Shown in pieces: positions 17,164 to 25,533 of a stretch of DNA of 64,000 nt. Every line of letters begins with the position of its first letter. The stretch's first letter is position 1. The stretch covers positions 1,211,601-1,275,600 of the forward strand of contig CBDCTL010000023.1 in NCBI GenBank assembly GCA_965222015.1, read 5' to 3'. Origin of the DNA: JANQPX01 sp965222015 (GTDB taxonomy: Bacteria > Pseudomonadota > Alphaproteobacteria > Geminicoccales > Geminicoccaceae). Made by a program: the position numbers and the translations under genes. A model generated the notes under the pieces. The model saw nothing but the letters and a program-made list of their open reading frames with translations. It searched no databases and had not been told where the DNA came from.

Positions 17164-19410
17164 ATGATGATTGGACTTGGCTGGCTTTTCGGAAAGCGTC
17201 AAAAACAAGCGCCGGAATACAAGCCAACGGGCGATAGTTTCGGACAGCCGACGAATGTCGGCCAAATGACAACTGACAATCTTCGTGTTGCTGCACCTGC
17301 CCATCGACGTGATCGAGGCGCACGATGGCTTCGCCCTGACGAGACCGTCAAGATTGCCGGCCTCTCGATCGAGGAAGGCATGATCTATGTCGGACCGAAA
17401 GGACGTCACGATCAGGCGTGGCGGTCAACAATTGACCCGTCGATCCAGGTAGCTCGACGTGACGCTGATCATCAAGGCGCTCTGATGCCTTATTGGCCAA
17501 GCTATGCGGAGATCGATCCGCGCTCGCGGCTTGCCTATCTGCAATGGCTTGCAAGCGGTCGATCTGACCCGACGATCGGGCTGGGGCATGTGTTCCTCTT
17601 CTTTTACGGCCTGGAGCGACGTCTCTTCGCAGATGAGGCGTACAGGGACCTCCCATTGTTGGTTGCCGAGGTAGAACGGCTCCGTGGCGTCTATTCCGAC
17701 AATCGATCATTTCGCCGATACAGCGGCCATTTTCTCGAAGCCGCGCACGCTCTTCAGCTAATCGCTGCCGCCGATCCGCCAAAGGATGAAGCACCACCTT
17801 TGGATCTGGATAACGACTGGGAACTGCCCCTCACCCTCCGAATTGGTCTCGGTCGACGTATCGCCGCACGCCAAGCGCTCACTGCCGATTGGATGCTGTC
17901 ATGGTATCTAAGCCATCCGGAGACGCGGCTTCGAACCCCCGCCATCAGAGCCTTTGATCAGTTCTGCCTGCTGTTCCGCCGTCGTTTCGATGCAGCCTAT
18001 CCGGAAGGCATGCGGATCGCTCCGCCGAAATCCAAGCTGCGCCAAGAGTACCGTGCGGCCAGCGGGGATTTTAACGTGACAATCGCGGCCGATCTGCCCG
18101 ATATCGTCAAGCTGCGCCAGCCGATCCAAGAAACCCAGTCGATCGTCGAGGAATGCACCGACGAGCTTTCACCATATAGCCGACTTATCGGCAAACGGCC
18201 CCAAGCCGCGCGCAGTCTGCAAGCGCTCGTCTTGCTGCCACCAGAGATCAGGGAGGAAGCCGACATGGGCGCAGGCAAGGAACTGATACAGTGGCTGCAG
18301 ACCGTCGTGGGCTCGACTGTCGGTGTTGCCAAAGCATCGGACCTGCTTAGTCGGCTCGAGCTGGATCCTGGCGAGACGGACCGTGTGCCGAAGGGGATAG
18401 CGCAATCCATGAGCGCTGCATTGGCAGCATTCGGCTATGGTATGGAGCCTGATCCAGTCCACGGCAGCCCCTCTCCAAAGCTGCAAGAGGCTGTAGCTCT
18501 GTTCAAGCTGCCTGAAACACGAAGCGATGATCACGCGTCCGGACCTGGCTACGCGGCCGCGCGGGCGATCCTGTCGATGTCAGCTGCCATTGCTCATGCC
18601 GACGGCGTGATCGCCGACCAAGAGATCAGACAGTTGATTGGATCAGTCCAAGACAGCCTACATCTCGCCGCCTGCGAACGTCGGCGTCTCTCCGCCCTGG
18701 CGACATGGCTGCTGCTCGTACCGCCGCCGTTCAGCGACATGAAGAAGCGCATCGGTCAGGTGTCAGAGACCGAGCGCCATTCGCTCGCCCAGTTCGCCCT
18801 CGCCATGGCTGCGGCCGATGATCGGATCGATCCGAAAGAGATCGAGCTTCTGGAACGCTTATACAAGCTGTTGGACCTCGAGCCTTCCGTTCTCTACGGC
18901 GATCTCCATGCCTTAGAAGGCGATGCTACCCGACCCGAGGAAGGGCCAGTTACCGTCCGTCCGGCGACCACAGGTGCTCCACAACATCGCATTCCAGCCC
19001 CACCGAAGACTGCACCAAAAGAGTCGATCACGCTGGATCATCTGCGTATCGAGCGCGTCAGACGTGAGACTGAGGTGGTTGCCTCTGTTCTCTCGGGAAT
19101 CTTCGCGGCACCAACCGAAGAGCCGGATCCCGATCCTATACCCGAGCTTCCGATCGATGAACCCGCTGCGTTCGAGGGCCTGGATCGCCGCCACGCGACT
19201 CTCCTGGATGAGATTCTTGGCCGTGAGACCTGGTCGCGGGCGGACATCGAGGCTTTGTGCCGCGGCTTTGAACTGCTGCCCGATGGCGCCATTGAAACCC
19301 TCAACGAATGGTCGTTTGACCGCTTCGACGCAGCGATTATTGAAGATGGCGATCCGCTTTTTGTGCAGTACGACGTGCTGCCCGAGGATATGAGGAAGGT
19401 GGCAGCATGA
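17164..19410 (+). CDS. sngA: TerB-domain protein, SngA-like (Shango defence)
   Basis: This protein of about 748 residues has three recognisable parts. A TerB-N-type region (about 50-300) includes the WLRPDETVKIAGLSIEEGMI stretch and PYWPSYAEIDPRSRLAYLQW. A central TerB fold (about 450-580) has acidic metal-binding helices AAIAHADGVIADQEI and MAAADDRIDPKEIELLERLY. A TerB-C-like end follows. ATG 17164 has GGAG five bases upstream. The gene overlaps the ATPase gene by 4 nt. A TerB protein followed by an ATPase and a DEAD helicase is the published composition of the anti-phage system Shango. That assignment rests on gene content and domain order only. Confidence 0.78.
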   Translation: MMIGLGWLFGKRQKQAPEYKPTGDSFGQPTNVGQMTTDNLRVAAPAHRRDRGARWLRPDETVKIAGLSIEEGMIYVGPKGRHDQAWRSTIDPSIQVARRDADHQGALMPYWPSYAEIDPRSRLAYLQWLASGRSDPTIGLGHVFLFFYGLERRLFADEAYRDLPLLVAEVERLRGVYSDNRSFRRYSGHFLEAAHALQLIAAADPPKDEAPPLDLDNDWELPLTLRIGLGRRIAARQALTADWMLSWYLSHPETRLRTPAIRAFDQFCLLFRRRFDAAYPEGMRIAPPKSKLRQEYRAASGDFNVTIAADLPDIVKLRQPIQETQSIVEECTDELSPYSRLIGKRPQAARSLQALVLLPPEIREEADMGAGKELIQWLQTVVGSTVGVAKASDLLSRLELDPGETDRVPKGIAQSMSAALAAFGYGMEPDPVHGSPSPKLQEAVALFKLPETRSDDHASGPGYAAARAILSMSAAIAHADGVIADQEIRQLIGSVQDSLHLAACERRRLSALATWLLLVPPPFSDMKKRIGQVSETERHSLAQFALAMAAADDRIDPKEIELLERLYKLLDLEPSVLYGDLHALEGDATRPEEGPVTVRPATTGAPQHRIPAPPKTAPKESITLDHLRIERVRRETEVVASVLSGIFAAPTEEPDPDPIPELPIDEPAAFEGLDRRHATLLDEILGRETWSRADIEALCRGFELLPDGAIETLNEWSFDRFDAAIIEDGDPLFVQYDVLPEDMRKVAA

Positions 19411-19727
19411 CGACATCAAAGATCAAGGCGCGGGACAAGGACACGATCGTGCAGGCGCTGAATGCCGGTGTCGTCCCACGGCTAGGGCTGCAACATCTCC
19501 AAGTCGGCCGCGCCTCGGAGATTCAAGCCATGATCAGGGATGTCGAGCGTCTGTGTGACGGCGGCGCAGCATTTCGGCTCGTCATCGGTGAATACGGATC
19601 GGGCAAGACGTTCTTCCTCAACCTCGTGCGACTCATCGCGCTTGAGCGTAAGTTGGTTGTAGCGTCGGCAGATTTGGGCCCAGACCGCAGGCTGCATGCT
19701 TCATCTGGGCAGGCACGCAACCTCTAT
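19407..19727 (+). pseudogene. sngB: SngB-like ATPase (BrxD/DUF2791 type), 5' part cut by an IS
   Basis: These first 107 codons encode the start of a P-loop ATPase of the BREX BrxD / DUF2791 type. The P-loop is VIGEYGSGKTFF at about 59-70, preceded by an amphipathic region that ends EIQAMIRDVERLC. The frame stops being homologous exactly at the CTAT (19724-19727) that borders the insertion sequence. The codon TAT ends at 19727 and resumes at GCC 21188, so precise excision with loss of one CTAT would restore an uninterrupted gene of about 433 residues. As it stands the reading frame runs into the IS and ends at 19796. Confidence 0.85.
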
Positions 19728-21183
19728 CAGGCTGTTGCTGAATGGCGTTTTCAGCGGGTGAGCAGCGTGGCCTCGATACCGAGGATTTCGCTTTGATAAG
19801 GGCCGTCGATGACGACCAAACAGCAGAGTAAGACGATGTGTTGGTCGTCGACGGGATAGCACAGCCAGATCACGCCGATTTTGGCATCCGCCCAACGCCT
19901 CGGCGTGCCGGAGCCGGTCAGAAGTCGCATGATCAGGCCGAGATTGTAGCCGCTGACGTGGATCAGATAGCGCTTTTGGAGATTGTCACGGCCACGTAGC
20001 CAGGCCCGGCGCATGCCGCCTCGATCCAAGATGAGCGCGAACGAGCGTTCGACCAATTCGGCGCGCAGCTTGAAGGCCTGCCTGGCGACCTCGGAGAGAA
20101 GGCGCGCCCGATTGTTGTAGTAGGCGCGCTTGGCGTCGTCATCGCCCTTCCAGCGATGGATGCCGTTCGACTTGGGCTCGCTGATTCTGCTTTTCCAAGG
20201 CCCATCTTCGAGATCCTTGAGGCCGCCCCTGGCGTGGTAGCCCTTGTCCGCAACGAGCTCGGCCGGGTCCTCGGGGCTCGGCTCCATCCCAACCGCCTCG
20301 AGGTTCTCCTCTGCCGCTTCGAGCGTGCCGGGCAGCGTCTTGGTGTCTCCCTCGTCGGCCCCATGGATGGGAGCCGCGACGATCGCGCCCGTATCCAGAT
20401 CAACCGCATGCTCCGGCTTGTAGCCGAGCCTCGTTCGACCGTCCTTCATCTTGGCGATCCTCGCATCGGGATCGGTGGGGCTCTCCCAGTCCTCGTTGGA
20501 CAGCTTCTTGCCCTTGCGCGTCTTGTCCATCCGGATCAGATCATCGGCCGTCGGCGTCCCGATCCCGCTTTCCTTGGCCAGGCGCTTGAGCATCTCGCGG
20601 TAGCCCTCGCCGCTGTCGCGGCGCACGATCGCTCGCAACGCGGCGTTCGCTTCCATCGTCGATGCATCCACACCGATCCGCTCGCCCTTGATCAGACCGT
20701 GATCGGCAAGCCGCGTCAGCACCCAGGTGAAAACAGCGTCATGGACTTCCAGCGGCAGACGCGAGCGCGTCTTCGACAACCAGGAATGATCCGGCACGTT
20801 CTCCCGGCTCGACAGCAGCAAGAATTCGCGCAGGCTCAGGCTGTCGGCACAGCGCCACTCGATCCCGCGCTCGCTGTCCAGCCCCTCGAAATAGCCGACC
20901 AAAAGCATGCGGAAATACCGGCCAGGTGGAAGCGAAGAGCGCCCTCGTGCCGAAGACGAATAGAAGGGCTGGCACAATTCCTCGACAAACCCATCGAAGC
21001 CGGCGGTTCGCAAGACAGCCTGCAGTTGGTCATAGAATGGATGGCCCGCTGAACGAGGAAGCTCGTCCCAGCTCAGCAAAAGATCGGACTGCCGATCCGA
21101 TTGACGACCCAACGACATGCCGCGCCCCGCTGCTCTCGATAGGCGTCAAACCAACAGCGTCAGCCGATTTCGTCAACATGCAG
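19728..21183 (-). mobile_element. Insertion sequence (IS5/IS1182-like DDE), 1456 bp, inside sngB
   Basis: The element starts CAGGCTGTTGCTGAA and its right end read on the other strand is CTGCATGTTGACGAA, giving imperfect terminal inverted repeats. It is bordered by CTAT on both sides and carries one full-length transposase on the minus strand, opposite to the disrupted gene. The intact transposase and exact frame continuity of the target gene point to a recent insertion. Confidence 0.85.
19751..21118 (-). CDS. IS5/IS1182-like DDE transposase, intact
   Basis: This 455-residue transposase has an N-terminal DUF772-type region (GRYFRMLLVGYFEGLDSERG and a following SLSLREFLLL). The catalytic core begins GVDASTMEANAA (first Asp) and has the second acidic region at LVADKGYHARGG. 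The C-terminal part includes RAELVERSFALILDRGGMRR, with the glutamate expected in the third motif. The frame is complete with no frameshift, unlike the other two transposases of this window. It should catalyse transposition of the 1456-bp element that interrupts the Shango ATPase gene. The exact IS family needs a database match. Confidence 0.85.
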   Translation of the reverse strand: MSLGRQSDRQSDLLLSWDELPRSAGHPFYDQLQAVLRTAGFDGFVEELCQPFYSSSARGRSSLPPGRYFRMLLVGYFEGLDSERGIEWRCADSLSLREFLLLSSRENVPDHSWLSKTRSRLPLEVHDAVFTWVLTRLADHGLIKGERIGVDASTMEANAALRAIVRRDSGEGYREMLKRLAKESGIGTPTADDLIRMDKTRKGKKLSNEDWESPTDPDARIAKMKDGRTRLGYKPEHAVDLDTGAIVAAPIHGADEGDTKTLPGTLEAAEENLEAVGMEPSPEDPAELVADKGYHARGGLKDLEDGPWKSRISEPKSNGIHRWKGDDDAKRAYYNNRARLLSEVARQAFKLRAELVERSFALILDRGGMRRAWLRGRDNLQKRYLIHVSGYNLGLIMRLLTGSGTPRRWADAKIGVIWLCYPVDDQHIVLLCCLVVIDGPYQSEILGIEATLLTR

Positions 21184-21187
21184 CTAT

Positions 21188-22168
21188 GCCGAGTTGATGC
21201 GCAATCTCTCGACACGGACCAAGCCCAATGGAGGTGCGCTCGCGAGTATCGTCGAGCGATTCGTTTCGGACGCCCATAAAGCGGCTGGTCAGGCAGGAAG
21301 GGCCATCGAAGACGAAATCGATGAGCGGCTGGCGCCTTTGCAGGATCTGGTGTCCGGCTACGACTTCGCAGCTGTCGTGTCGGCCTATTGGCGGGCATCG
21401 GAAGCTGGAGACGAAGAGCGACGCGCCGCAGCTCTGCGTTGGCTGCGCGGCGAATTCGGCACGAAGACTGAAGCCCGCCAGGCCTTGGATGTACGCAACA
21501 TCATCGACGATTCGAGCGTCTATGACTATTTGAAGCTCATGGCCTGTTTCGTCCGCATCGCCGGGTACGATGGCCTGATGGTGACCGTCGACGAGATGGT
21601 CAATCTCTACAAACTCCAGAGCACGCAGGCGCGTGGCTCCAACTACGAACAGCTGTTGCGCATGCTGAACGATGTGCTCCAGGGCAATAGCGGGCATCTT
21701 GGCTTCGTGTTCGGAGGCACGCCCGAGTTTCTGCTGGATACACGACGAGGCCTCTACAGCTACGAGGCGTTGCAGAGCCGGCTCGCCGAAAATCGGTTTG
21801 CGGTCGGTGGCCTGATCGACATGTCGGGACCGGTGATCCGCCTGCAAGCGCTGACCCAGGAAGAACTCTTCGTGCTGCTCGGCAAGATTCGCTCGATCTT
21901 CGCACTCGGCGATGCGGCTGCGTATCTGGTTCCCGACGAGGCCTTGCCCGCCTTTATGGCACATTGTTCAAAGCGGATCGGCGATGCCTATTTTCGGACG
22001 CCAAGGACGACAGTGAAAGCCTTCGTCAACCTGCTATCGGTCATCGAGCAGAATCCCGGAACGAGCTGGCAGAATCTCCTGGACCATATCGACGTCGAGG
22101 CGGACCAGCCGGTGGACGACACAGCCGCGCCAGACGACGATGATGAGCTTACAAGCTTCAAGCTCTGA
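21188..22168 (+). pseudogene. sngB: SngB-like ATPase (BrxD/DUF2791 type), 3' part
   Basis: These 326 codons continue the BrxD/DUF2791-type ATPase from AELMRNLSTRTKPNGG. Walker B is GLMVTVDEMVNL, and an arginine-rich sensor region near FVFGGTPEFLLDTRRG follows, then the C-terminal helical part SKRIGDAYFRTPRTTVKAFVN. The fragment could be translated from TTG 21194, but it lacks the P-loop. The downstream helicase starts 12 nt after its stop. In BREX type 2 and in Shango this ATPase partners the helicase, so its loss should inactivate the system unless the IS excises. Confidence 0.85.
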
Positions 22169-22180
22169 TCGGGCCGCGCG

Positions 22181-24415
22181 GTGACGACCTCGACGGCCTT
22201 CGACCGTCTGGAGCCGAGAATCCAACGTTGGATCTGGCAGCAAGGCTGGACAACGCTGCGTGATGTTCAGGAACGCGCCGTCGCGACGATCCTCGATGGC
22301 GAAGGCGATGTGGTCATCAGCGCAGCGACAGCGGGCGGCAAAACCGAGGCAGCGTTTCTGCCCATTGTTTCAGCGATTGCGACAGAGGATGATAACGCGC
22401 TGTCAGGCTTCAAGGTCCTTGCTGTCAGCCCGCTCAAGGCATTGATCAATGACCAGGCGCGTCGGCTGGAGGCACTCTGTGGCATGGCGGATATCGCCCT
22501 GCACAAATGGCATGGCGATGTTGCCGACTCCGCCAAGCGAAAGGCGCGCAGGCAACCGGGTGGTGTGCTGATCATTACGCCGGAGTCTCTAGAGGCATTG
22601 TTTGTCCTGCGAGGTCTTGAGCTGCCGCGTCTCTTTGCTGGATTGCGGTTCATTGTGGTCGACGAGCTTCACGCCTTTCTGGTCAGCGAGCGCGGCATTC
22701 AGCTTCAGTCGCTACTGCATCGGATCGAACTCCTGACCAGCCGAAGGGTCAAGCGGATCGGGCTATCGGCAACACTTGGCGACATGCAGCTCGCCGCTGC
22801 AGCGCTACGACCAAGTGATCCGGCCGCCGTGACAATCCTGGAAAGCAGGTCGGATGAAGCAGAACTCAAGCTTCAGATCCGTGGATATCAGCACTCATCC
22901 GCACAAGGCTTGCCCAGTGATGAGGCTAAAGACACGGACGACGTCCCCCAGCAGCTCACCGCTGCTCGGCAGGCGATCGCCGATCATCTGCTGAAGGTCT
23001 TGCGTGGCAGCTCGAATCTCGTCTTTGCAGGGTCCAGGCAGTCAGTCGAGATCTACGCCGACCGGCTGAGGCAAATGTGCGAAGACGCCTCGATTCCCAA
23101 TGAGTTCTTCCCTCACCACGGTAGCCTCGCCAAGGAGCTGCGCCATGAGGTCGAGACCCGCCTGCGCGACGGGCGCTTGCCGACAACAGCGGTGTGCACG
23201 ACGACGCTCGAGCTTGGTATCGATATTGGCGATGTCGAAAGCATCGCCCAACTCGGCGCGCCGCGCTCGATTGCCGCCTTGCGCCAGCGGCTCGGTCGGT
23301 CGGGCCGTAGGCCAGGCAAACCCTCGATACTCCGCATCTATGTCGAGGAGGAGCCGATCGATGCGCAATCGTCACTACTCTCACGTCTTCGGCTGGACAC
23401 GGTGCTTGCCGTTGCCGCGGTGCGGCTTCTGCGTGCGGGCTGGTGTGAGCCACCACCAGAACGCGCTCTGCACCTTTCAACTTTGCTGCACCAGATCCTT
23501 TCGATCATCGCGGCGCAAGGCGGCGCCCAAGCCACAGCACTCTATCAGACCCTCTGCGCAACGGGACCATTTGGCAATATCACGAGAAACCTGTTCAGCC
23601 AGCTGCTGCGCCACATGGGCGATCCCGAGGTCGAGCTGATCGAACAGGCGCCGGATGGGACGTTGCTCCTCGGCCGCGAAGGCGAGCGCGTGGTGGAACA
23701 CTACACCTTCTACGCGGTCTTCGAGACGCCTTCGGAATATCGTGTCGTCGCCGAGGGCAAAACGCTTGGAACGGTTCCCATCTCCTTCCCGGTGCGTCGA
23801 AATGATTTGATCATTTTTGCCGGACGGCGGTGGGAAGTGATCGAGCTTCATGAGCGCCAGAAGGTCGTGGAGGTGAAGCGGGCAAGAGGAGGCATGCCAC
23901 CCACTTTCGGTGGCGAGGGCGTTGCCCTTCACGATCAAATCGCCAAAGAAATGAGGAAGGTCTTCACGAGCACCGATTTGCCGACATACCTGGATGCTCA
24001 AGGACGCAACCTTCTCGAGGAAGGCCGAGAAGCCTTCCGAATGGCCAAGCTTGATCGCGTATCGATTGTGGCCAATGGCGAGTCGACGCTCCTGTTTCCA
24101 TGGGTCGGAACACGTCGACTGGTTACCCTGGCAATGGCCCTGACTGCTGAAGGTCTGAAAACCAGGCTTGATGACATGGTGATCATTGCCGATCATTCCG
24201 AGGACGAGGTGAAGACAGCATTGGCTCAACTCTCGCAGAATCCTGCGCCGGATCCGCTGCACCTCGCTCGGCAAGTTACCAACAAGCAGCATGACAAATA
24301 CGATAGTTACCTAGACGCGGAGTTGCTCTCTCTCAGCTTCGCGGGAAGCACTCTGACAACCGACCGACTGCCCGAACTTGCAGTCATGTTGCTCCGACGA
24401 CGCAGTCTCGTCTGA
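22181..24415 (+). CDS. sngC: DEAD/DEAH-box helicase, SngC/BrxHI-like (Shango defence)
   Basis: This 744-residue superfamily 2 helicase of the Lhr/BrxHI style has a Q-motif-like start WTTLRDVQERAV. Motif I is AATAGGKTEA (48-57), Ia VSPLKALIND, II VVDELHAF (about 160-166) and III LSATLG (about 195). The second RecA domain has FPHHGSLAKELR, TTLELGIDIGDV and motif VI RQRLGRSGRRPG (about 370). The C-terminal 300 residues are not a standard helicase extension. It is the third gene of the TerB-ATPase-helicase trio and has a GTG start. The gene itself is intact. Polar effects of the IS upstream on its expression are likely, because the IS transposase runs antisense. Confidence 0.85.
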   Translation: MTTSTAFDRLEPRIQRWIWQQGWTTLRDVQERAVATILDGEGDVVISAATAGGKTEAAFLPIVSAIATEDDNALSGFKVLAVSPLKALINDQARRLEALCGMADIALHKWHGDVADSAKRKARRQPGGVLIITPESLEALFVLRGLELPRLFAGLRFIVVDELHAFLVSERGIQLQSLLHRIELLTSRRVKRIGLSATLGDMQLAAAALRPSDPAAVTILESRSDEAELKLQIRGYQHSSAQGLPSDEAKDTDDVPQQLTAARQAIADHLLKVLRGSSNLVFAGSRQSVEIYADRLRQMCEDASIPNEFFPHHGSLAKELRHEVETRLRDGRLPTTAVCTTTLELGIDIGDVESIAQLGAPRSIAALRQRLGRSGRRPGKPSILRIYVEEEPIDAQSSLLSRLRLDTVLAVAAVRLLRAGWCEPPPERALHLSTLLHQILSIIAAQGGAQATALYQTLCATGPFGNITRNLFSQLLRHMGDPEVELIEQAPDGTLLLGREGERVVEHYTFYAVFETPSEYRVVAEGKTLGTVPISFPVRRNDLIIFAGRRWEVIELHERQKVVEVKRARGGMPPTFGGEGVALHDQIAKEMRKVFTSTDLPTYLDAQGRNLLEEGREAFRMAKLDRVSIVANGESTLLFPWVGTRRLVTLAMALTAEGLKTRLDDMVIIADHSEDEVKTALAQLSQNPAPDPLHLARQVTNKQHDKYDSYLDAELLSLSFAGSTLTTDRLPELAVMLLRRRSLV

Positions 24416-24449
24416 CTGTCGCGTCCCGGAATAGCGTGTAAGAATTCAG

Positions 24450-24672
24450 CGCGTACTGCAATTGACTGAGAGCTATGCAGCAGCAGGGTGATGCCGTCGA
24501 GCCAGCCGATAGTCCGTCGGCGGCCCAGATGCGAGACAGCCGCGGCTCGGCATCGAGTGGAGGGATCGGCGGCGAACGAGTGCGAGCCTGCGCTCCCGCC
24601 ACTGCTTCGGCAAGGGCGCTCGGAACACACTCAGTACCACCACGAGGACCGGATACCGGATCATGAAAGGCA
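24450..24672 (-). pseudogene. Decayed fragment of a second Fic gene (N-terminal part)
   Basis: Read on the minus strand this stretch resembles the N-terminal coding region of the intact Fic gene at 25534-26715. It keeps PPIPPLDAEPRLSRIWAAD in one frame and GWLDGITLLLH in the next, against PPTPPLDLEPLLSRLSAAD and GRLDGITLLLP in the intact gene. At least one frameshift is present and the catalytic part is absent. It is a relic of a duplicated or previously resident Fic gene, ending close to the stop of the helicase. Confidence 0.7.
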
Positions 24673-24838
24673 CCTCTTACCATCGCGTCGACAACACGAT
24701 AAGCAAGCTCAAAAAGAGCTTCATTTCCATGTGATGGCTGTGTATGACTCGATGCGCGAGAACAAACGTTGAATGAATTCTTCTTAAAACTTCATAGCAT
24801 GAATTTGCAATGATAAACTTTGCATTGAATGGAATTTA

Positions 24839-25369
24839 ATGACTGACGACGATCAATCAGAAAGAGTGCGCGAGATACTGGCGACGATCAGGCCACTCGC
24901 AGCTGAATATTATCAGCTGACTGGCAAGCCTCTTGGAGTGACAGGGGAGGTCGCGGAATATGTTGCGGCAGAGACCTTTGGCATGACATTGGCACCGCCC
25001 CGAACGGCCGGATATGATGCGACGATCGAAACGCCAAACGGCGTCCAAAAAGTGCAGATCAAAGGCCGTGCTTACGGTAAAGGCGCAAGGCCCGGTCAGC
25101 GACTTGGCACGATCAAGCGCGGCGCTGATTGCGATACCGTCCTGTTGGTTTTGCTCGACAATGAAACGATGACTGCGCGAGAAATGTGGGAGGCCCCGTA
25201 CAAGGCCGTCGAAGAGAGATTGGAAGTTCCGGGTTCAAAAGCCAGAAAGCGCGGATCACTCGGCGTAGCGGAGTTTAAACGCCTGGCCAGGAAGATCTGG
25301 CCGACTGAATGCGCCTCAGTTTCTCAAAGTGAGGCGGCCGGCCGGCACGTGATAGCATCATTTCGGTAG
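24839..25369 (+). CDS. Hypothetical protein with PD-(D/E)XK-like pattern
   Basis: This 176-residue protein has a helical N-terminus, then GVTGEVAEYVAAETFG (candidate first Glu). It continues with GYDATIETPNG (candidate Asp) and KVQIKGRAYGKG (candidate Q-x-K). Spacing and order match PD-(D/E)XK restriction-endonuclease-like folds, as in DUF6998-type proteins; I infer nuclease-like function and cannot prove activity. The lysine- and arginine-rich C-terminus ends in a Ser-rich tail. The gene stands alone between the decayed and intact Fic genes, behind an AT-rich leader containing repeated TTTGCA-TTGA motifs. It is probably another defence-island passenger. Confidence 0.6.
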   Translation: MTDDDQSERVREILATIRPLAAEYYQLTGKPLGVTGEVAEYVAAETFGMTLAPPRTAGYDATIETPNGVQKVQIKGRAYGKGARPGQRLGTIKRGADCDTVLLVLLDNETMTAREMWEAPYKAVEERLEVPGSKARKRGSLGVAEFKRLARKIWPTECASVSQSEAAGRHVIASFR

Positions 25370-25402
25370 GCACTGCTCGTGCCTTCCGATTGCGATCAGG
25401 TC

Positions 25403-25510
25403 TCAGGATTGCTTATCACCTTCGATGTCTGCAACCGCCGCTTCAAAGGTTGCATCGGCGAGATCGCAGAATTTGATCAGGCTTTCTTCCTTGATACTCG
25501 GGCGGCGCAT
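25403..25510 (-). CDS. Small ORF downstream of fic, unknown
   Basis: A 35-residue frame beginning MRRPSIKEESLIKFCDLAD and ending in an acidic AVADIEGDK stretch lies just behind the Fic gene on the same strand. Open frame extends upstream (LIDIWTTNA) without a start codon, so it may be the tail of a lost gene. No ribosome binding site was recognised. Weak call. Confidence 0.22.
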   Translation of the reverse strand: MRRPSIKEESLIKFCDLADATFEAAVADIEGDKQS

Positions 25511-25533
25511 GGCATTGGTGGTCCAGATGTCGA

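Larger units (their letters stand above)
19724..21187. repeat. 4-bp target duplication CTAT around the IS in sngB
   Basis: CTAT occurs at 19724-19727 and 21184-21187, directly bordering the element. One copy belongs to the original ACCTCTATGCCGAG sequence of the ATPase gene. A 4-bp duplication fits IS5-type insertion. Confidence 0.7.

Noticed and set aside
19407..24415. BREX assignment for the ATPase and helicase
   Set aside because: BrxD-like and BrxHI-like proteins are present, but no PglX methylase, PglZ or BrxA/B gene exists nearby. The TerB partner fits Shango better.
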